From contig NZ_LBMD01000006.1 of assembly GCF_001293645.1 (NCBI RefSeq), forward strand, positions 1-64,000: 64,000 nucleotides of DNA. Reading direction: 5' to 3'. The stretch is from Bacillus sp. CHD6a. GTDB taxonomy: Bacteria > Bacillota > Bacilli > Bacillales > Bacillaceae_I. The notes under the pieces were generated by a model, which was given only the letters and a program-made list of their open reading frames with translations, made no database searches and had not been told where the DNA came from. The first letter of the stretch is position 1. Each line of letters opens with the position of its first letter. The position numbers and the translations under genes were made by a program. Positions 53,716-62,377 of this stretch are shown here, one piece after another.

Positions 53716-55026
53716 ATGACCATTTATCATTTTGTTGGTATTAAAGGATCAGGAATGAGTGCCCTTGCCGGTATATTGGACGATATGCACTTTCAAGTAC
53801 AAGGGTCAGATATTGAGAAGAGGTTCTTTACGCAAAAAGGTCTCGAAGAAAAAGGGATTACCATCCTCCCTTTTGACAAGGAAAATATTACGGAAGATAT
53901 GACGGTAATTGCTGGTAATGCATTTCCTGACACACATGAGGAGATAGAAGCTGCAAAAGAGCTAAATATACCAGTCATACGATATCCGCAATTCCTGGGC
54001 CAATTTATGGAGAAATACACCAGTATCGCCGTAACGGGAGCGCACGGAAAAACATCTACAACAGGTTTGCTTTCTCATGTCATTCAAGGGGCGAAACCTA
54101 CATCTTACCTTATTGGAGATGGTACTGGTCGTGGAGTAGAGGGTAGTGAATATTTTGTATTTGAAGCATGTGAGTACAAAAGGCATTTCTTATCCTATTT
54201 TCCTGATTACACGATCATGACTAATATCGATTTTGACCATCCGGATTATTTTGGAAGTATTGATGATGTGTTTTCTGCATTCCAGGAGATGGCTATGCAA
54301 GTGAAGAAGGGAATCATTGCATGTGGAGATGACGAGCACCTGCAAAAAATCCAGGCAAAAGTTCCAGTAATCTACTATGGTTTTGGAGAAGAGAATGATT
54401 TCCAAGCACGTCATGTGGAAAAATCAACAGAAGGTACCACATTTGATGTATATGTTCGTAATAACCATTATGCTACATTCAAAATAAATGGGTATGGTGA
54501 TCACAACATTATGAACTCCTTGGCTGTCATTGCGTTGTGTCACTACGAGGAAATTCCTGTAGACGTGATTCAAAGTCAGTTGCTAACTTTTGAGGGAGTT
54601 AAACGTAGATTTTCAGAAAAAGTAATAGGCTCTCAAGTTTTAATTGATGATTATGCCCATCATCCAACAGAGATCCGTGCGACTATTGACGCAGCCAACC
54701 AAAAGTATCCTGATCGCGACGTAATTGCCGTATTCCAACCGCATACTTTTACACGAACTCAAACATTCTTAAATGAATTTGCGGAAAGTCTAAGCGGAGC
54801 TGATCATGTGTATTTATGTGATATTTTCGGTTCTGCCCGCGAAAATCAAGGGAAGCTGACGATTAATGATTTGTTGGAGAAAATAGACCGTGCAGAAATT
54901 CTGACGGAAGAAGGAACAGAATTGTTGGCAAAGCATGAAAATAGCGTCATTATTTTCATGGGAGCCGGTGATGTAACCAAATTCCAAGAAGCATATGAGA
55001 AGTCCCTTCAGCATGAAGTAGAATGA
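53716..55026 (+). CDS. murC: UDP-N-acetylmuramate--L-alanine ligase
   Basis: A 436-residue Mur ligase adding L-alanine to UDP-MurNAc, the first peptide step in peptidoglycan synthesis. Motifs: UDP-binding [13 protein letters not shown] (residues 6-18), ATP loop [23 protein letters not shown], and the C-terminal [17 protein letters not shown] with [14 protein letters not shown]-like GGAGG precedes the ATG. Length and motifs are normal. It lies in the conserved sftA-murC-ytxG block. Confidence 0.97.
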   Translation: MTIYHFVGIKGSGMSALAGILDDMHFQVQGSDIEKRFFTQKGLEEKGITILPFDKENITEDMTVIAGNAFPDTHEEIEAAKELNIPVIRYPQFLGQFMEKYTSIAVTGAHGKTSTTGLLSHVIQGAKPTSYLIGDGTGRGVEGSEYFVFEACEYKRHFLSYFPDYTIMTNIDFDHPDYFGSIDDVFSAFQEMAMQVKKGIIACGDDEHLQKIQAKVPVIYYGFGEENDFQARHVEKSTEGTTFDVYVRNNHYATFKINGYGDHNIMNSLAVIALCHYEEIPVDVIQSQLLTFEGVKRRFSEKVIGSQVLIDDYAHHPTEIRATIDAANQKYPDRDVIAVFQPHTFTRTQTFLNEFAESLSGADHVYLCDIFGSARENQGKLTINDLLEKIDRAEILTEEGTELLAKHENSVIIFMGAGDVTKFQEAYEKSLQHEVE

Positions 55027-55038
55027 TAATATATATAT

Positions 55039-55079
55039 AAACCGGGTTTCCTTCATGTTGAGGGGAAGTCGGTTTTTTT
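55039..55079 (+). terminator. Rho-independent terminator of murC
   Basis: AACCGG..TTCC pairs with GGAA..CGGTT (ends 55073) and seven T follow. Confidence 0.75.
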
Positions 55080-55090
55080 GATTTGCTGAA

Positions 55091-55154
55091 TACCGCTGTT
55101 AATTTCCGCAAAAGCCTCCGCTTTCCGCGTTGAGCCTCCCTCACTTCTTTGGAA
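55091..55154 (-). repeat. Fragment of GC-rich interspersed repeat, interrupted
   Basis: CGCTGTTAATTTCCGCAAAA and CCTCCGCTTTCCGCG are the left part of a reverse-oriented type 1 core. It stops at GGAA, where the complete outer end GCCACTGAAAAAG of the next unit starts (55155). Confidence 0.65.
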
Positions 55155-55390
55155 GCCACTGAAAAAGACCTTGATTTTGAAATTTTATCAAACGCCGCTG
55201 TTGATTTCCGCAAAAGGCCTCGCTTTCCTAGGGGCTGACGTGAGCCTCCTTCGGCTACGCCTGTGGGGTCTCCATCTAGCGCTATTTCCCTCAGGACAAG
55301 GAAGGCTCCGGCAGCGATTCATCGCACGAAGAAAATGCGTAGCATTTTCGAGGAGTCTTCGCCTTTTGCTCCAATCACCAGCTAATTACC
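55155..55390 (-). mobile_element. MITE-like unit, long variant, right end truncated
   Basis: Begins GCCACTGAAAAAGACCTTG, has the core in reverse orientation, and carries the same 58-base hairpin insert (55293-55350) at the same place as the copy at 38665. Inner arms are CTGTTGATT and AATCACCAG, one mismatch. The expected TTTTTCAGTGGC end is missing. The gap 55080-55420 is all repeat DNA. Confidence 0.7.
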
Positions 55391-55420
55391 AGTGTCAATT
55401 ATTTGCATCTTTCAAACTAA

Positions 55421-55453
55421 AAAACCACCCACATATCTAATGTGAGTGGTTCC
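55421..55453 (-). terminator. Terminator of the M29 aminopeptidase gene
   Basis: AACCACCCACAT and ATGTGAGTGGTT pair with one mismatch; T-rich sequence follows on the minus strand. Confidence 0.75.
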
Positions 55454-55456
55454 AAA

Positions 55457-56572
55457 TTATTTTAAGTTCTCCGGATTTAATCCTTCAAGCTCTGAGATGA
55501 CAAACTTCCCATCTTTTCTGATTAGAACTTCATCAAAATAGATTTCTCCTCCGCCATATTCAGGACGTTGAATCATGACCATATCCCAATGAATATCAGA
55601 GTTATTACCGTTCCAAGCATCTTCATATGCCTGACCAGGTGTGAAATGGAAGCTTCCGTCAATCTTTTCGTCAAATAAAATATCCTGCATCGGATGTTGG
55701 ATATAAGGGTTTACACCAATAGCAAACTCCCCAATGAAACGAGCCCCTTCGTCCGTATCGAAAATTTTATTAATACGATCAGAATCATTAGCGGTTGCTT
55801 CCACGATTTTTCCGTCACGGAAAGTTAATTTCACATTTTCATATGTGAAGCCTTGGTATGGAGATGGTGTATTATAGGTAATTGTACCGTTAACAGAATC
55901 CTTAACAGGAGCTGTGTATACCTCACCGTCTGGAATATTCATTTCACCTGCGCATTTAATTGCAGGGATATCTTTAATAGAGAATGTTAGGTCTGTACCT
56001 TCTCCGGTAATTCGTACCTTGTCTGTTTTATTCATTAATTCAACAAGAGCATCCATTGCATTGCTCATTTTGCCGTAATCAAGGTTACAAACATCGAAAT
56101 AGAAGTTTTCAAAACCTTCCGTACTCATTTTTGCAAGTTGCGCCATGCTGGCGTTTGGATAACGAAGAACGACCCATTTCGTTTTAGGAACACGGATATC
56201 ACGGTGGACTTTCTTTCCTACCGTACTTCCTTGTATTTTTTGTTTGTCATCAGGAACATCGGACAATTCAGCGATGTTGTCGCCAGAACGAAGCCCGATA
56301 TAAGCATCCATATTTTTCATGACATTTGCTTCGAAATCTGCTTTCATGCTATATTGTTCTTCCTGAGCTCCCATTAATAAGGCGCGGTCTACCTGGACGT
56401 CTTTTAATGATACAAATGGATATCCACCAGCTTTATAGGCTTCATCAACAAGTGCTACAACAAGTTCTCTTTGCAGTCCAAAGTTTTCGATTAATACCTT
56501 TTCGCCTTTTTGAAGACGAACAGAATAGTTAATTAAGTTTTTTGCAAGTGTTTGAATCCGAGGATCCTTCAT
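55457..56572 (-). CDS. M29-family aminopeptidase
   Basis: A 371-residue metallopeptidase of the thermophilic aminopeptidase T (M29) family, removing N-terminal residues in the cytosol. Marks: the start DPRIQTLAKNLINYSVRLQKGEKVLIENFG, GEMNIPDGEVYTAPVKDSVNGTI (metal-binding Glu), GEFAIGVNPYIQHPMQDILFDEKIDGSFHFTPGQAYEDA (Glu and His ligands), and the final NNSDIHWDMVMIQRPEY. The ATG has GGGGGC nearby (TTAGGGGGCAATACA on the minus strand). It is single, opposite to its neighbours. Confidence 0.92.
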   Translation of the reverse strand: MKDPRIQTLAKNLINYSVRLQKGEKVLIENFGLQRELVVALVDEAYKAGGYPFVSLKDVQVDRALLMGAQEEQYSMKADFEANVMKNMDAYIGLRSGDNIAELSDVPDDKQKIQGSTVGKKVHRDIRVPKTKWVVLRYPNASMAQLAKMSTEGFENFYFDVCNLDYGKMSNAMDALVELMNKTDKVRITGEGTDLTFSIKDIPAIKCAGEMNIPDGEVYTAPVKDSVNGTITYNTPSPYQGFTYENVKLTFRDGKIVEATANDSDRINKIFDTDEGARFIGEFAIGVNPYIQHPMQDILFDEKIDGSFHFTPGQAYEDAWNGNNSDIHWDMVMIQRPEYGGGEIYFDEVLIRKDGKFVISELEGLNPENLK

Positions 56573-56682
56573 TGTATTGCCCCCTAAGAAAATGGTTATG
56601 TAACATCACTATTGTAACCGATTACGCGTATTTTGTTGAATTTTTTGTCTAAAAATATTCGTGATTTTTTTAAAATTTTTGA

Positions 56683-56707
56683 AGGGATTTTCCTTTTGTC
56701 CTAGAAT
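56683..56707 (+). promoter_or_regulatory. Sigma-H-like promoter of ytxGH
   Basis: AGGGATTT (56683-56690), 10 bases, CTAGAAT (56701-56707), close to the sigma-H pattern RnAGGAwWW...RnnGAAT. The B. subtilis csb40 operon (ytxGHJ) has both sigma-H and sigma-B promoters. Confidence 0.55.
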
Positions 56708-56724
56708 AAAACAGAGTATAGAAT

Positions 56725-56749
56725 GTTTAAACTGTAGTAAGTGGGGTAA
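56725..56749 (+). promoter_or_regulatory. Sigma-B promoter of ytxGH
   Basis: GTTTAA (56725-56730), 13 bases, GGGTAA (56744-56749): a near-perfect general stress promoter, about 38 bases before the ytxG start. Confidence 0.85.
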
Positions 56750-56786
56750 TTAGAAGTATGTATGTCAGCAGCCAGGAGGTGTCACA

Positions 56787-57221
56787 TTGAGTGAATTGCT
56801 TTACATTAGCGCAATTATTGTTGCTATTGCTTTTTTAATATTGGTTATCTTTGTATCAAAAACCCTTCTTTCTGTGCAAGGCACTTTAAATCAAGTTGCC
56901 GGTACATTGGGTGGAATTGAAAAACAGATGCAAGGGATTACATCCGAGACAGAACAGATATTACATAAAACCAATGTATTAATGGACGACATTCAAGACA
57001 AGTCGCAACAACTTAATACCGTTGTAACTGCTGTAAAGGATGTTGGAACTTCCATTCAAGGATTTAATCATTCCGTTTCACGTTTATCTAATAATGTTGC
57101 ACAACAGCTAGATCAAAACCAGGATAAGGTGTCGCAAGTAGTTCAGTGGTCCAATGTAGCAATGGAGCTTGTTGACAAATGGAATGAGAGAAAACAGAAA
57201 AACAAAATTAACAAAATTTGA
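56787..57221 (+). CDS. ytxG: DUF948 protein YtxG
   Basis: A 144-residue protein with one N-terminal membrane helix (LLYISAIIVAIAFLILVIFVSKTLL) and a long coiled coil (about 30-130, heptads such as QGTLNQVAGTLGGIEKQMQGI), typical of DUF948. The start is TTG at 56787 with AGGAGGTG upstream. It is the first gene of the general stress operon, behind sigma-B and sigma-H promoters. The function is unknown. Confidence 0.9.
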   Translation: MSELLYISAIIVAIAFLILVIFVSKTLLSVQGTLNQVAGTLGGIEKQMQGITSETEQILHKTNVLMDDIQDKSQQLNTVVTAVKDVGTSIQGFNHSVSRLSNNVAQQLDQNQDKVSQVVQWSNVAMELVDKWNERKQKNKINKI

Positions 57222-57234
57222 GGAGGAATCGGAA

Positions 57235-57747
57235 ATGAGCGAAGAGAACAAGAAAGAGATGAACACGAACACTGAAGGTATTAATACGAAGGACCTTTTA
57301 ATCGGTACACTTATTGGTGGAATTGTGGGAGCTACAACTGCATTGTTCCTGGCTCCTAAATCCGGTAGAGAGCTTCGTGAAGACATCACGGATCAGGCGA
57401 CTCAATTAAAAGAAAGAACAGATAACTGGAAGGTTCAAGCTACTGAGTATACTGCTGAATTAGCTGAAACTGCGAAAGATAAGAAAAACCAGTTGACTAA
57501 GGCCATTACTGATCAAACACAACAAGTGATGGATAAGGTAAAACAATTAAGAGATAAAAATGGCGATGTATCTATGGAGCTGCAAGAGCAGGTACAAGAT
57601 ATCATCTCAGAAGCCGCTACTGCTATCGAAACAGAATCTGATGAAATGACGGATGAAGTAAAGAAGCGACTTGAAGATACAAAAGCTGCGTTAGAAGACG
57701 TAGAGAAAAAACTATCTGCAAGCGAAGAGGACAAAGAAGAAAAATAA
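57235..57747 (+). CDS. ytxH: General stress protein YtxH
   Basis: A 170-residue protein with a glycine-zipper membrane segment (LLIGTLIGGIVGATTALFLAP, residues 22-42) followed by SGRELREDI and a long charged coiled coil. This is the YtxH family. The frame is open from 57169, but ATG 57235 has AGGAGG 8 bases upstream and gives the family N-terminus. It follows ytxG by 13 bases in the same stress operon. A terminator lies after it, so ytxJ is not simply its third gene here. Confidence 0.92.
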   Translation: MSEENKKEMNTNTEGINTKDLLIGTLIGGIVGATTALFLAPKSGRELREDITDQATQLKERTDNWKVQATEYTAELAETAKDKKNQLTKAITDQTQQVMDKVKQLRDKNGDVSMELQEQVQDIISEAATAIETESDEMTDEVKKRLEDTKAALEDVEKKLSASEEDKEEK

Positions 57748-57768
57748 GCAATCTCATAACTTGAGAAT

Positions 57769-57806
57769 AAAACGGTGAAGTGGTATGATAACTTCGCCGT
57801 TTTTAA
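57769..57806 (+). terminator. Terminator after ytxH
   Basis: AACGGTGAAGT (57771-57781) and ACTTCGCCGTT (57791-57801) pair, one G-T, followed by T residues. Confidence 0.75.
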
Positions 57807-57824
57807 TTTCCTGAGAGATTTATT

Positions 57825-57924
57825 GCTGTTGATTGGAGCAAATGGCGGACCCCGAATGCGAATCTGAATAGATTCTAGCAGCTGCCCCGGAAAGCGAAGC
57901 CATTTGGAGGAATTAACAGCGGTG
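57825..57924 (+). repeat. GC-rich interspersed repeat, short variant
   Basis: Inner arms GCTGTTGATT (57825) and AATTAACAGC, which keep pairing through one G-T wobble, around a reduced core of about 100 bases in all (GGAGCAAATGGCGG ... CCGGAAAGCGAAGCCATTT). No outer ends are seen. It separates ytxH from ytxJ. Confidence 0.75.
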
Positions 57925-57967
57925 TCAGCCGCCAATAATTAAAACAAGCAGAAAAGGGAGTAATAGT

Positions 57968-58294
57968 ATGAGTAAAATCATCGTGCAATCGGTAGAAGAT
58001 TTCAATCAAATCGTCCAAGAAAATGAGACTTTCTTGTTTTTTAAAAACAGTACAACTTGTCCAATTAGTCATGCTGCATTCGAAGAGTTCGAGAATTTTG
58101 TGGCAGACCAAGACCAGGTTCCATGTTTCTATTTGAATGTTCAAGAAGCTAGACCACTCTCGAATCACATCGCGGAGACATTTGATATTAAGCATGAATC
58201 CCCTCAAGCTTTGTTAATTAAAGATGGAAAAGTTGCTTGGAATGCATCTCATTGGAAGATAACTTATTCTTCTCTTCAAGACAATATAAAATAA
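57968..58294 (+). CDS. ytxJ: Bacillithiol system redox protein YtxJ
   Basis: A 108-residue monothiol thioredoxin-fold protein. The active site is TTCPISHAAFEEF, with a single Cys in TCPIS, as in YtxJ (BrxC), which removes bacillithiol from protein thiols. KHESPQALLIKDGKVAWNASHWKIT is the cis-proline and C-terminal part. AAGGGAG precedes the ATG. It lies beyond a terminator and a repeat, so it probably has its own promoter in this organism. Confidence 0.92.
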   Translation: MSKIIVQSVEDFNQIVQENETFLFFKNSTTCPISHAAFEEFENFVADQDQVPCFYLNVQEARPLSNHIAETFDIKHESPQALLIKDGKVAWNASHWKITYSSLQDNIK

Positions 58295-58329
58295 AACGAA
58301 CGTGCGACTATGCACGTTCGTTTTATTTT
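58288..58329. terminator. Bidirectional terminator of ytxJ and the FtsA-like gene
   Basis: Eighteen-base perfect arms (58288-58305, 58312-58329) around six bases. The ytxJ stop codon is inside the left arm. Confidence 0.88.
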
Positions 58330-58332
58330 GGA

Positions 58333-60519
58333 CTAATCTTTTATGTTGGCTTCGAGAACTTTGCTTTTCCACTCTATGTCTAATTCATCACCATGATCGA
58401 TAAAGTCGTAGAAGGAGGCTTCCGTTCCATTTTTCTTTAAAACAAAGGATCCAGCCCCTTGTGGCTTGGCGATGTCTACGAAGCGGAACATATCTTGAAA
58501 AATGAAGGGCTCCTTGCGTCTGACCATAAGTTGTATATGGTCGCCTCTATTTAAGATATCCTCTTCTAAAAGCAACTGCCCATTCCGATAAAATTCAAGC
58601 AACACCTTACTCAAAAAAACTTTTTCCCCTTTGAAAGTTACTGCTATTTCTTGTTTTGTTTGATACTGCTGAACAATTGAAAGCATCTTAACGGTAGGTG
58701 TGCTTCCCTTTTCCCATACGATATTGTCATCATTAGTTAAATGGTCATTTAAAGACACTTGCTTTCCATTTTTCTTAACTTGAACAGAAAAGGGTGGTAG
58801 GTTTGTTTTTTCATCATTTATGAATAGGAAAAAAGGCTCTAGATCTTTCTCCACCGTATCACAGTTTTGCGCCAGTACCTCTCCTATGGTATCTGGAAAA
58901 GTGTAAGAAACCTTGTCACGGTCTGCAAGTGGTTGTTCTAAAGCAGCAGGTTGACCATTAAGAAGAATGCTAGGATGGATGGTTTTTGCATTTCCATTTA
59001 CAGTTACGGATATGGAAGGTAACGAAGAACCAACAACCTCTTTAATAGTTAAAGTTGCTGATTTTCCATCCAAGCCTTTTTCTACCAAAATGACATCGCC
59101 GTTTTCAATTGGATCGAAGCTTTGAGCAGGTTGCCCGTTTCTTAATATTTTGGGTGCCTCTCCAAAACTTCCTGGACATGTTATATTTTTACCATTCACT
59201 TCTACCATTAATGCTAAGCCGGGTTTTCCGACCAATTTGTTGATGCTGATCCCGGCAGCTAAAAGGCTGTCTCCAATGGTCAATTTTTTTACATCAAATA
59301 AACGAACGGGGAGCTCATTAACTGTAACAGAAACATATTCTATTGTTTTCTCCTTTGCAGCAATGGCAATGCCTACAGGAGTGATAAATTCAGGTCCTTG
59401 TACAGGAATGTCTGTTTGATCCAATTGTTGAATCGCATCTACTCCACGTATTGCGACCCGATTTTCAGGTAAGCCCAGTTTTTCCGCGATGAGAGAAGGC
59501 AAGGAAGGGGTCAGGCTTCCTCCTCCCACAAGCATGACCGCCTTGGGTGCTATTTGGTTATTTTGTCTCATTATTTCCTTTGTGATAGAGGATGCGAGTT
59601 TTTCAATGGATGAAAATATCTGATCTACCATTTCCTGTTTGGATAAAGTTTGTTGAAAGCCTAGAATATCGGTAAAGGTAATTTCTTCATGATGGAGCAA
59701 GTCTCTTTTTGCCTGTTCCGCCTGTGGAAAGTCCAATAGAAATGCATCACTCAAACCTTCTGTAATTTCATCTCCTGCAACAGGAACCATTCCATATGCA
59801 GTGACGGTTCCATCCATTGAGATTGCCACGTCAGATGTACCTGCACCAATGTCTACTAAGGCTACATTCAATCTTCTCATAGAAGGAGGAATGAGAGCAT
59901 TAATAGCTGCAATTGGTTCAAGTGTCAGGGCTTCAAGATGAAGATCAGAGCGCTGGAGGGCTGAAATCAATGATTCTACTACAATTTTAGGCAAGAAGGT
60001 CGAAATGATTTCAACTGATGCTTTTTCCCCTCTTTGATCAAGCAGGCTGCCTATTTCTTCTTCATCCAAGTAATAACGGAGGACCGAATAGCCTACACAG
60101 AAATATTGATTTGCCGAATCAATTTCACTTTCTTGGAGTAACTTCCTTTGTGCTTCTTGGACAGCAGAAAGTTCTAATAAGAAAATATCGTCTTCCGTAA
60201 ACAAGGCCTTTCCTTTAATGTCTTGTATCGTGTAGGCTGTTTGAGTCTTTAATGCCCGTCCTGCTGCAGCGACGCAAACTTTTTTTAATGGTCCATGTTT
60301 TTCTTCTAACGTTTCTTTTACATATGTAATTACCTTAGAAACTGCCAAAATATCATGTATTTGACCATCTAACATGGCCCGTTCTTCGTGCTCTTTTACT
60401 ACTATATCCTTGATGCGGAACTTACCCTGATCCTGATCTAACAGTAGGCCAACTACTGATCTTGTTCCAATATCTAGTGCGAAAATCAAATAAGATTCAC
60501 CATCCCTATGTAGCATCAT
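58333..60519 (-). CDS. FtsA-like actin-fold ATPase with beta-grasp-like repeats
   Basis: A 728-residue protein. Residues 1 to about 385 have the FtsA/PilM actin-like fold: phosphate-1 FALDIGTRSVVG (13-24), a 1C-type insert, phosphate-2 ALVDIGAGTSDVAI, adenosine motif VMLVGGGSLTPSLPSLI, and an end VGIAIAA. The next 340 residues are several related modules of about 60-90 residues with a SVTVNG-type first strand (VEVNGKNITC, SVTVNGNAKTI, SVQVKKNGKQVS, AVTFKGEKVFLS, VLKKNGTEASF) and a D/E-G-D-x-(I/V) turn. They resemble beta-grasp/ubiquitin-like folds. FtsA proper ends in an amphipathic helix, which is absent. The role is unknown; binding to a membrane or filament partner is inferred only. Confidence 0.75.
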   Translation of the reverse strand: MMLHRDGESYLIFALDIGTRSVVGLLLDQDQGKFRIKDIVVKEHEERAMLDGQIHDILAVSKVITYVKETLEEKHGPLKKVCVAAAGRALKTQTAYTIQDIKGKALFTEDDIFLLELSAVQEAQRKLLQESEIDSANQYFCVGYSVLRYYLDEEEIGSLLDQRGEKASVEIISTFLPKIVVESLISALQRSDLHLEALTLEPIAAINALIPPSMRRLNVALVDIGAGTSDVAISMDGTVTAYGMVPVAGDEITEGLSDAFLLDFPQAEQAKRDLLHHEEITFTDILGFQQTLSKQEMVDQIFSSIEKLASSITKEIMRQNNQIAPKAVMLVGGGSLTPSLPSLIAEKLGLPENRVAIRGVDAIQQLDQTDIPVQGPEFITPVGIAIAAKEKTIEYVSVTVNELPVRLFDVKKLTIGDSLLAAGISINKLVGKPGLALMVEVNGKNITCPGSFGEAPKILRNGQPAQSFDPIENGDVILVEKGLDGKSATLTIKEVVGSSLPSISVTVNGNAKTIHPSILLNGQPAALEQPLADRDKVSYTFPDTIGEVLAQNCDTVEKDLEPFFLFINDEKTNLPPFSVQVKKNGKQVSLNDHLTNDDNIVWEKGSTPTVKMLSIVQQYQTKQEIAVTFKGEKVFLSKVLLEFYRNGQLLLEEDILNRGDHIQLMVRRKEPFIFQDMFRFVDIAKPQGAGSFVLKKNGTEASFYDFIDHGDELDIEWKSKVLEANIKD

Positions 60520-60658
60520 ATAATACTTTACCGCTTAAAAGCGTTTAATTAATAAAGAAAAAATCCGTGACAATCACAAAATCATCGTTTATAATAACTA
60601 ATTAATAGAAATGTACCACAATTCGGTACTGTTATAAATATAGAAAGGATGAAATTAT

Positions 60659-61735
60659 ATGAGTCATAACGAATTAGACGCCTTGCGAAAACAAGTCGAA
60701 GAACTAAACTTACAACTATTAGAGGTTATTAACAAGCGCGGGGAGCTTGTCCAAGAGATTGGAAAGCTTAAAGAGGCGCAAGGTGTGAATCGATATGACC
60801 CAGTCCGTGAAAGAAAAATGTTGGACTTGATTACGGAACATAACGATGGACCTTTCGAAACTTCCACTTTACAGCATATATTCAAAGAAATATTTAAAGC
60901 AGGACTTGAACTGCAAAAAGATGATCATAGAAAAGCACTACTTGTTTCTCGTAAGAAAAAACCGGAAGATACGGTTGTTGAAGTAAAAGGAGTAAAAATT
61001 GGTGATGGATCTCAAAACTTCATCATTGGCCCTTGCGCCGTTGAAAGTTATGAACAAGTTGCCCAAGTGGCTCAAGCGGCAAAAGCACAAGGAATAAAAC
61101 TTCTTCGTGGTGGAGCATTTAAGCCAAGAACATCTCCATACGACTTCCAAGGTCTTGGATTGGAAGGCTTAAAAATTCTAAAACGTGTTGGTGATGAGTT
61201 TGATATGGCAATCATTAGTGAAATCATCAACCCAGCTGATATTGAAGTTGCGTGCGATTACGTAGACGTCATTCAAATCGGTGCGCGTAACATGCAAAAC
61301 TTTGAGCTACTGAAAGCAGCTGGTGCTGTGAAAAAGCCGGTTCTACTAAAAAGAGGACTTGCAGCTACAATTGATGAATTCATTAATGCAGCTGAGTACA
61401 TTATTTCTCAAGGTAATGATCAAATCATTTTATGTGAGCGTGGAATCAGAACGTATGAGAAAGCTACACGTAACACATTAGATATTTCTGCTGTACCAAT
61501 CTTAAAGAAAGAAACTCACTTACCTGTATTCGTGGATGTAACACATTCCACTGGTAGAAAAGATCTTCTATTGCCTACTGCAAAGGCTGCACTTGCAATT
61601 GGTGCGGATGGAGTGATGGCGGAAGTTCATCCTGATCCGGCAGTAGCACTTTCCGATGCGGCACAGCAAATGGACATTGATCAATTCAATGAGTTCATCA
61701 CGGAATTACGCAGCCACTACGCATACAAATCATAA
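60659..61735 (+). CDS. aroA: Chorismate mutase / DAHP synthase (bifunctional)
   Basis: A 358-residue enzyme of the shikimate pathway. The N-terminal chorismate mutase (about 1-85: [20 protein letters not shown], the AroQ type) is fused to the 3-deoxy-D-arabino-heptulosonate 7-phosphate synthase barrel (about 105-358). The latter shows [46 protein letters not shown] and [15 protein letters not shown]. This is the B. subtilis AroA layout, in which the mutase also mediates feedback control. AGAAAGGATG precedes the ATG. It ends in a strong terminator before ccpA. Confidence 0.95.
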   Translation: MSHNELDALRKQVEELNLQLLEVINKRGELVQEIGKLKEAQGVNRYDPVRERKMLDLITEHNDGPFETSTLQHIFKEIFKAGLELQKDDHRKALLVSRKKKPEDTVVEVKGVKIGDGSQNFIIGPCAVESYEQVAQVAQAAKAQGIKLLRGGAFKPRTSPYDFQGLGLEGLKILKRVGDEFDMAIISEIINPADIEVACDYVDVIQIGARNMQNFELLKAAGAVKKPVLLKRGLAATIDEFINAAEYIISQGNDQIILCERGIRTYEKATRNTLDISAVPILKKETHLPVFVDVTHSTGRKDLLLPTAKAALAIGADGVMAEVHPDPAVALSDAAQQMDIDQFNEFITELRSHYAYKS

Positions 61736-61746
61736 TACGATTTCAC

Positions 61747-61786
61747 CAAAGACGAGCGGGGAGAACGCTCGTCTTTGTCTGTTTTC
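61747..61786 (+). terminator. Rho-independent terminator of aroA
   Basis: CAAAGACGAGCG and CGCTCGTCTTTG pair perfectly (61747-61777) followed by a T-rich stretch. Confidence 0.82.
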
Positions 61787-61945
61787 ATAAGTTTTCATAA
61801 AAAATATACATTTAGCAAAAGATATAAGCAGGAGTATAGTAAATTCGTTGCTTGTCTGCCTAGAATAACGTATGATTATTAGATAAATGCGTTATTTTGT
61901 CAAATTTATCTTATTGGCTGTGTTATGGAATTTGTTGATGTATCC

Positions 61946-62309
61946 TAGCTGTTGATTGGAGCAAAGGGCGAAGACTCCTGAGGGAAAATAGCGGCAATGT
62001 TGAGACAAAGCCACATGAAAAACTGATAACATAGAGTTTTTTATTATTCCTAGCTGTTGATTGGAGCAAAAGGCGGAGACTCCTGAGGGAGATAGCGCTA
62101 GGTGGAGACCCCGCAGGCGAAGCCGAGGAGGCTCACGTCAGCCCTTAGGAAAGCGAAGCCATTTGCGGAAATCAACAGCGGTGTTTCTAAAAATACTAAA
62201 ATTAAGACTTTTTCAGTGGCCACTGTGGAGACGAGACCCCGCAGGCGTAGCCGAAGGAGGCTCACGTCAGCCTCTAGGAAAGCAAAGCCATTGGAAAACA
62301 ACAACGGTG
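61946..62309 (+). repeat. GC-rich interspersed repeat, type 1, split by a nested unit
   Basis: Left piece 61946-62009 (AGCTGTTGATTGGAGCAAAG ... GAGGGAAAATAGCGG) and right piece 62221-62309 (GGAGACGAGACCCCGCAGG ... AACAACGGTG) join as one core. They flank the complete unit at 62010-62220. GTTGAGAC on the left and GTGGAGAC on the right look like the target duplication. The cluster fills the aroA-ccpA gap. The outer copy's ATG-like frames are not genes. Confidence 0.7.
62010..62220 (+). mobile_element. MITE-like GC-rich palindromic unit (211 bp), nested
   Basis: Starts GCCACATGAAAAACTGATAA and ends GACTTTTTCAGTGGC. Inner arms CTGTTGATT and AATCAACAG are perfect. It lies inside another repeat of the same family, the clearest case here for real insertion rather than slow divergence. 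Confidence 0.75.
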
Positions 62310-62377
62310 TTTTACAAAACATATTATTAAATATTGCCTTACATAGATGCATGTATATAGAAGGAGAGTGTGTGTGA

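Noticed and set aside
60530-60548. Possible cre site (TAAAAGCGTTTAAT) between the FtsA-like gene and aroA
   Set aside because: Two consensus positions including the invariant G and C are wrong; kept only as a weak palindrome.
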